From assembly GCA_021151835.1 (NCBI GenBank), contig JAGKWO010000015.1, positions 1 to 64,000 of the forward strand: a DNA stretch of 64,000 bases, in the 5' to 3' direction. Under the pieces are notes generated by a model. It saw only the letters and a list, made by a program, of their open reading frames with translations, was not told the origin of the DNA and ran no database searches. Below, piece after piece: positions 59,321 to 64,000 of the stretch. A program made the position numbers and the translations under genes. The first letter of the stretch is position 1; each line of letters starts with the position of its first letter. This DNA comes from Gammaproteobacteria bacterium. Lineage in GTDB: Bacteria; Pseudomonadota; Gammaproteobacteria; Pseudomonadales; Cellvibrionaceae.

Positions 59321-60463
59321 ATGAACAATCACTCCCCTCTGACGAATCATCGCGCTGAAGGTAATTCGGGTCTTGGTGAGCAATGTATAAAATCGATCGA
59401 TTCGGTGAAGTCACGCATTTGGCTGGTATTTAGCCTTTATTACTTTATCCCCCTGTTCTACCTTCCGTTCGAGCCGTGGAAATTATGTGGTTTATTAATT
59501 GCGTATGCTGTTTTTCTGGGGCTTTACGAACTCGCGATTACCATCAGTTCACGCAATGTATGGCAGCCAATCCTCGGGCTTGTGGTGCTCACGTCCATTA
59601 CCACATTTTTTACACCCGGTAGTGCTACCTTTTTTAGTTACATCGGTTTTTTACTTGGGTTTTCCTACCGCCCACGCCAATGGATGATATTTACAGGATT
59701 ATTAATAGGCCTGATTTTAGTGCTGCATCTTTTTAATGAATATCGATTCCACTTTTTTGCATTCGGCGCAATTACCGGCTTGATTACCATTGGTATCGTT
59801 GGGTTTGCCGAACGGGTGCGCTATGAGGCGCGCGTTTGCCAACAAAAAAGCCGCGAGGAAATCGAGCAGTTAGCCGTGATAGCCGAGCGTGAACGTATCG
59901 CCCGCGACTTACACGATATTCTTGGCCACACATTATCCAGCATCGCATTAAAAGCGGAACTTGCCGAAAAATTATTAGCGCAGGAAAAACATGAATCAGT
60001 GCAACAGCATTTATCGGAGCTGCACCAGATTGCGCGCAACAGTTTAAGTTTGGTACGGCAAACAGTATCCGGTTATAAACACCGCGGCCTCTCCGGGGAA
60101 GTAATGGAATTATGCGAAAGGTTGCGACAAAAAGGTTTTGTCGTTGAACTCAATGGCGAAATTCCACAACTCACCCCGCGCGCGGAAACTGCATTGATTT
60201 TGGCGCTCACTGAACTCACCACCAATATTTTACGGCACAGCAAAGGCGATCATTGCCAGATAGAGTTCGGGAAAAACGATGACAAACTGGTTGTCACCAT
60301 GCGCGATAACGGTGAAGTTGAATGCCTGGTGCCGGGCAATGGATTACGCGGAATCCAGGAGCGTTTACACGCACTGGCGGGCGAGTTGCAATCCTCCATT
60401 CATAAAGGTTGTGAATTTATTATTTCGCTTCCCAACCGTGAGTTACATCAGCAAGGATCATAA
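59321..60463 (+). CDS. Sensor histidine kinase, DesK/NarX type
   Basis: 380 residues from the ATG at 59321; a reading from 59240 has no ribosome site. Four or five membrane helices (about 35-175) are followed by the HisKA_3 box ERERIARDLHDILGHTLSSIALK with His198 and a HATPase domain with ALTELTTNILRHSKG (N-box), MRDNGEVECLVPGNGLRGIQERL (G1/G2). This is the DesK layout. DesK of Bacillus senses membrane thickness and controls lipid desaturation. Here it forms a pair with the LuxR-type regulator five bases downstream. The signal is unknown; a fatty-acid desaturase gene is not in the window. Confidence 0.92.
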   Translation: MNNHSPLTNHRAEGNSGLGEQCIKSIDSVKSRIWLVFSLYYFIPLFYLPFEPWKLCGLLIAYAVFLGLYELAITISSRNVWQPILGLVVLTSITTFFTPGSATFFSYIGFLLGFSYRPRQWMIFTGLLIGLILVLHLFNEYRFHFFAFGAITGLITIGIVGFAERVRYEARVCQQKSREEIEQLAVIAERERIARDLHDILGHTLSSIALKAELAEKLLAQEKHESVQQHLSELHQIARNSLSLVRQTVSGYKHRGLSGEVMELCERLRQKGFVVELNGEIPQLTPRAETALILALTELTTNILRHSKGDHCQIEFGKNDDKLVVTMRDNGEVECLVPGNGLRGIQERLHALAGELQSSIHKGCEFIISLPNRELHQQGS

Positions 60464-60468
60464 CAATA

Positions 60469-61065
60469 ATGAAAATTTTATTAGCAGAAGATCAATCCAT
60501 GGTACGCGGTGCATTGGCAGCACTGTTAGGAATGGAAGCCGGTTTTGAAATTACCCAGGCTGAAGACGGTGACCGCGCCTGGCTCCTCATGAAGCAAAAT
60601 GCTTACGATATTTTATTAACGGATATTGAAATGCCCGGTCGCTCCGGCCTTGAACTGGCGCAATGGGTTCTGCAACAAAAGTTACCGACCAGGACAATTA
60701 TTATCACCACCTTTGGTCGCTCAGGTTATATTCGCCGCGCCATTGATATGGGTGTTACAGGCTTTTTATTAAAAGATGCACCGTCGCAGCAATTAATTGA
60801 AGCTATTTATAAAGTCATGGATGGCAAACGCGTGATTGATGGTGAGCTGGCCATGATGGCATTGGGGGAAGCAGATCCACTTAACGATAAAGAGCGCCGT
60901 GCATTACGCCTTGCCGCAGAGGGTAAAACTACCGCTGAAATAGCCACTGTGCTGTGCTTGTCAGAAGGTACAGTGCGCAATTATCTGTCGGAAGCCATTG
61001 CCAAGCTCCATGCCGTTAATCGTGTAGATGCCGCACGCATCGCGCGCCAGAAAGGCTGGATCTAG
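60469..61065 (+). CDS. Response regulator with LuxR HTH (DesR/NarL type)
   Basis: 198 residues. REC domain with LLAEDQSMVRG, phospho-acceptor Asp52 in LLTDIEMPGRSG, TTFGR and a FLLKDAP segment with the conserved Lys. After a short linker comes the LuxR HTH (RRALRLAAEGKTTAEIATVLCLSEGTVRNYLSEAIAKLHAVNRVDAARIARQKGWI), ending exactly like DesR-type regulators. It acts as the output of the kinase encoded five bases upstream. The phosphorylated dimer would bind near promoters it controls; targets are not shown. The two genes form an operon with overlapping regulation. Confidence 0.94.
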   Translation: MKILLAEDQSMVRGALAALLGMEAGFEITQAEDGDRAWLLMKQNAYDILLTDIEMPGRSGLELAQWVLQQKLPTRTIIITTFGRSGYIRRAIDMGVTGFLLKDAPSQQLIEAIYKVMDGKRVIDGELAMMALGEADPLNDKERRALRLAAEGKTTAEIATVLCLSEGTVRNYLSEAIAKLHAVNRVDAARIARQKGWI

Positions 61066-61175
61066 GCAAATTGCGGATTTGAAAAAAGCCTGGATGTATC
61101 GCACGCGCCATAAATCGACGCAATTTCCCCCATCGTACTATTCCTGTCGCCGCAGTGTGGCTGTTAAAATCCCTC

Positions 61176-61197
61176 GCGCTGCCTATACTGGCAGCGC
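61176..61197. terminator. Hairpin after the DesR-like gene
   Basis: GCGCTGCC and GGCAGCGC arms with a six-base loop. No T-run follows on the plus strand (an A-rich run follows instead), so it is only a partial terminator or the leader structure of the next operon. Confidence 0.4.
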
Positions 61198-61289
61198 ATC
61201 AACAGCGATAAAAAATACAAAATGAGCCATACCGGCCGCCACACGACCCAACTACCTGCATTAAAACCCAATAAAGAACAGGGAAACCT

Positions 61290-61601
61290 ATGAACCATAC
61301 TGAGACAATCCGGCAGTGGCCGGAGTACGCGGCCCTGACCCGCGCACGCAAAAAAATTATGTGGCCCCTTTCCATTGTGATTATCGCTGCTTACTTTGCC
61401 TTGATTCTGGCAATCGGATTTACGCCTGCATCACTGGGTAATCCCATCGGTACAGGTGTAACGTCAATTGGAATTACCCTTGGGTTGGGCATCATTCTGC
61501 TCTGCTTTGTCATCACCGGTATTTATGTGTATTACGCCAACCGCGTGCTGGAGCCATTAAACCAGGCGATTATCAAAAAAGCGGAGGCATTGAAACAATG
61601 A
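61290..61601 (+). CDS. DUF485 membrane protein of the acetate symporter operon
   Basis: 103 residues with CAGGGAAA before the ATG. Two membrane helices (about 27-48 and 63-85) and the DUF485 pattern ALTRARKKIMWPLSIVIIAAYFALILAIGFTP, ITLGLGIILLCFVITGIYVYYANR. DUF485 proteins (YjcH in E. coli) are encoded just before ActP-type symporters and probably act with them. The stop overlaps the symporter start by four bases (ATGA), so the two are translated together. The region before it (61066-61289) is the likely promoter region. Confidence 0.93.
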   Translation: MNHTETIRQWPEYAALTRARKKIMWPLSIVIIAAYFALILAIGFTPASLGNPIGTGVTSIGITLGLGIILLCFVITGIYVYYANRVLEPLNQAIIKKAEALKQ

Positions 61602-63235
61602 ATATTCTTTCACGCCTGCTGCCGTTATTAATGGCTACCACCAGCCTGCCGGCAATGGCCCAATCCAATAGCATGGCTCCCGGGTCAGCCATTTTCATGT
61701 TTGTTTTATTTGTAGTGCTAACACTCGGTATTACCGTGTGGGCTTCAAAACGCACCAAAACTACCAAAGATTTTTATGCGGCCGGCGGTGGCATTACCGG
61801 ATTCCAGAATGGTTTAGCGATTGCAGGGGATTACATGTCCGCGGCATCTTTTCTGGGCATTGCCGGACTGGTGTACACATCCGGGTTTGACGGTTTGATT
61901 TATGCGATTGGTTTTTTGGTCGGCTGGCCAATTGTGTTGTTATTAATCGCCGAGCCACTACGCAACCTGGGCAAATATACGTTTGCGGATGTTGCGTCCT
62001 TTCGCTTGCAACAAAAACCGATCCGCATACTCGCTGCCAGCGGCTCCCTGGTGACCGTAATTTTTTATTTGATTGCACAGATGGTGGGTGCCGGCAAATT
62101 GATTGAACTGCTGTTTGGTATGCAATATGAAGTTGCTGTCGTCATCGTTGGTGTTTTGATGACTATCTATGTCACTTTCGGTGGCATGCTCGCTACCACC
62201 TGGGTGCAACTTATCAAAGCCATTTTATTGCTTTCCGGTGCAACATTAATGGCGGTGCTGGTAATGGTGCAATTTGGTTTCAGCTTTGAAACCATGTTTG
62301 CAGAAGCCGTTAAAGTACACAGCAAAGGCGATGCGATTATGGCGCCCGGTACGCTCGTATCTGACCCTGTTTCTGCTATTTCATTGGGCATAGCATTAAT
62401 GTTCGGTACCGCCGGCTTACCGCATATTTTGATGCGTTTTTTCACGGTGCGCGATGCGGTTCAAGCGCGTCGTTCGGTGTTTTATGCAACAGGTTTTATC
62501 GGTTATTTTTATATCCTTACCTTCATCATTGGCTTTGGTGCAATTGTGCTGCTTGCCGCTCATCCGGAATATTTTAGTAATGGTGCGTTGATCGGCGGTA
62601 CCAACATGGCAGCAATTCGCCTGTCCCAGGCAGTGGGCGGAGACATGCTACTCGGATTTATTTCCGCCGTTGCCTTTGCCACTATCCTCGCCGTAGTGTC
62701 CGGTTTGACGCTCGCAGGCTCCAGTGCAATTTCCCACGATCTCTATGCAACATTAATCCTCAAAGGCGAGCGCAACGAACGCAAAGAAATACGTGCATCG
62801 CGCATTGCAACTATTGTTCTCGGTGTGATTGCAGTATTGCTCGGCATCGTCTTTGAAAACCAAAACGTTGCGTTTATGGTTGGATTAGCGTTCTGTGTTG
62901 CTGCCAGCGCCAACTTCCCGATTTTGCTGTTGAGCATGTATTGGCGCAAGCTCACAACACGCGGTGCAGTAATTGGGGGTTCGTTAGGTTTGCTAACGGC
63001 GGTTGTGTTGGTCTTTATTGGGCCAACGGTGTGGGTAGATGCATTTGGATTCAAAGAAGCCATCTTCCCTTATAAATATCCAGCTATCTTCTCGGTCAGT
63101 GTTGCGTTTATCGGGATCTGGGTTTTCTCATTACTGGATAACTCAGCAACAGCCAAAAACGAGCAAGCTGCATTTGATGCGCAGTTTGTTCGCTCACAAA
63201 CGGGCATTGGGGCCGCAGAAGCTTCGGAGCACTAA
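61598..63235 (+). CDS. actP: Cation/acetate symporter, ActP type (SSS family)
   Basis: 545 residues. A short signal-like N-terminus (SLPAMAQ) precedes 13 membrane helices with the SSS pattern: TKDFYAAGGGITGFQNGLAIAGDYMSAASFLGIAGLVY, QMVGAGKLIELLFG, TFGGMLATTWVQLIKA, FGTAGLPHILMRFFTVRD and ISAVAFATILAVVSGLTLAGSSAISHD. This is the ActP/YjcG branch that imports acetate and other short carboxylates with Na+ or H+. It forms an operon with the DUF485 gene. It would let the cell use acetate from polymer fermentation. The exact substrate cannot be read from sequence. Confidence 0.93.
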   Translation: MNILSRLLPLLMATTSLPAMAQSNSMAPGSAIFMFVLFVVLTLGITVWASKRTKTTKDFYAAGGGITGFQNGLAIAGDYMSAASFLGIAGLVYTSGFDGLIYAIGFLVGWPIVLLLIAEPLRNLGKYTFADVASFRLQQKPIRILAASGSLVTVIFYLIAQMVGAGKLIELLFGMQYEVAVVIVGVLMTIYVTFGGMLATTWVQLIKAILLLSGATLMAVLVMVQFGFSFETMFAEAVKVHSKGDAIMAPGTLVSDPVSAISLGIALMFGTAGLPHILMRFFTVRDAVQARRSVFYATGFIGYFYILTFIIGFGAIVLLAAHPEYFSNGALIGGTNMAAIRLSQAVGGDMLLGFISAVAFATILAVVSGLTLAGSSAISHDLYATLILKGERNERKEIRASRIATIVLGVIAVLLGIVFENQNVAFMVGLAFCVAASANFPILLLSMYWRKLTTRGAVIGGSLGLLTAVVLVFIGPTVWVDAFGFKEAIFPYKYPAIFSVSVAFIGIWVFSLLDNSATAKNEQAAFDAQFVRSQTGIGAAEASEH

Positions 63236-63307
63236 AAATATATGCCCTGTTCATGCCATGGGTTTGAGCGGGGCTGTATTACCATCACCGGACAGGGAAA
63301 TTTTTAT

Positions 63308-64000
63308 GTGAATAAATATCTCCACCAAACTCTCTATTTTTTTCTTTTATTGATATTGATATTCGCGTCCCGCCAATCAATTGCGAACCCGGACGACGAC
63401 TTTGATTATTCCCAAACTGTTGCACTCATCCTGAAAACTGAAAACGGTGGTTATATTTTCCAACGCCCAGAACAGGATGACCCAATAACTGACTTTGTGC
63501 CTGCATTTGCAATTACCTACAAATACACAGCCCAAATGCAGCCCAATCAGTCCGGGCTTGCACTGGACATGGAATCATTACAACCTCAGCACACTTTTTT
63601 ATTGATTAATAATCAGAGTACAAAATTGCTTTACCTTGGCGATCATTGGCTTGGGGATGAAAATGCCTTTGCCGTAATGGAAACAGCAGATTATCAAAGC
63701 CTGAAAAATATTTTTGAATCGCGCATGAGGGTCAGCAAGCCTACTCCCGACGAAGCACAACAAGCCTACATTAAAAGTATCCATGAACTCTGGCAGGAAG
63801 ACAGTGAAGAGTTTTACCGGCGATATTATTTCCCGGAGCGAAACGCGCAAATCACTGCATCCTCCGCTTCTGCTGTTAGCTCGTCCTTTCCCGCAAGGGA
63901 TTTTTCACAACAAAACAATCCGCCCCGAGAGCGCAGCAGCGCAACAATTAAAGATGGTGAGGATGCAACTCGCTTGACCGGCCCGGCTAAAAATAGTGAG
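63308..64000 (+). CDS. Secreted unknown protein, 3' end outside window
   Basis: At least 231 codons in frame from a GTG at 63308 to the right edge; CAGGGAAA lies 9-16 bases upstream. The translation starts with a signal peptide (LYFFLLLILIFASRQSIA) followed by NPDDDFDYSQTVALIL. A region around 75-95 reads PQHTFLLINNQSTKLLYLGDHW. The end is Ser-, Pro- and Arg-rich, so a linker may follow. No family was recognised. It lies 72 bases after actP and could be cotranscribed. Confidence 0.65.
   Translation, partial: MNKYLHQTLYFFLLLILIFASRQSIANPDDDFDYSQTVALILKTENGGYIFQRPEQDDPITDFVPAFAITYKYTAQMQPNQSGLALDMESLQPQHTFLLINNQSTKLLYLGDHWLGDENAFAVMETADYQSLKNIFESRMRVSKPTPDEAQQAYIKSIHELWQEDSEEFYRRYYFPERNAQITASSASAVSSSFPARDFSQQNNPPRERSSATIKDGEDATRLTGPAKNSE

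Overview
The window looks like chromosomal DNA of a free-living, polysaccharide-degrading gammaproteobacterium, most likely Cellvibrio or a close relative in the Cellvibrionaceae. This is inferred from the content: secreted glycanases with poly-serine linkers and repeated CBM32 (F5/8 type C) modules, several TonB-dependent receptors, the mutS-fdxA gene pair, and codon and GC usage that is moderate and even across the window. No rRNA, tRNA, CRISPR array, insertion sequence or prophage gene was recognised.

Layout. 1-4.1 kb: end of tonB, exbB, exbD (energy for outer-membrane receptors), a MATE exporter, a small pilin-assembly-like protein and two small unknown proteins. 4.1-12 kb: a secreted polysaccharide deacetylase, a Cys- and Trp-free unknown protein, and a five-gene minus-strand chaperone-usher operon of the spore-coat-U (Csu) type. 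12.4-17.8 kb: a small membrane protein behind a Fur-box promoter, mutS, fdxA, a PilZ protein and an MlaA homologue with no lipobox. 18.1-23.7 kb: a lipoprotein, a TonB-dependent receptor and a secreted TonB-C-like protein forming one import unit. 23.7-29.8 kb: small VOC and SRPBCC proteins around a very large protein that joins a flavin amine-oxidase domain to a complete lipoxygenase domain. 29.9-40.6 kb: a beta-1,3-glucan (laminarin-type) locus with a GH16 enzyme interrupted by a permuted CBM32, a GH5 enzyme, a divergent membrane-bound AraC regulator and a 1466-residue GH16-GH128 double enzyme. 40.9-44.5 kb: PadR/HAAS regulator pair and a TonB-dependent receptor. 44.6-50.1 kb: a signalling cassette made of a FeeM-like N-acyltransferase, a multi-span histidine kinase, a response regulator and a divergent DHp-like/REC protein. 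50.9-64 kb: a YdiJ-type D-2-hydroxyglutarate dehydrogenase, a DUF349 protein, a candidate small RNA, a GntR regulator, an SPFH/ribbon-helix-helix pair, a DesK/DesR-like two-component system, a DUF485/ActP acetate-type symporter and the start of a secreted unknown protein.

The best candidates for undescribed biology are the amine-oxidase/lipoxygenase fusion (25088-29056), the FeeM-like synthase with its linked kinase and regulators (44571-49562), the permuted CBM32 buried in a GH16 domain (29910-32174), and the minus-strand small RNA upstream of gntR. All function calls come from motif recognition by eye; no database search or structure prediction was run.
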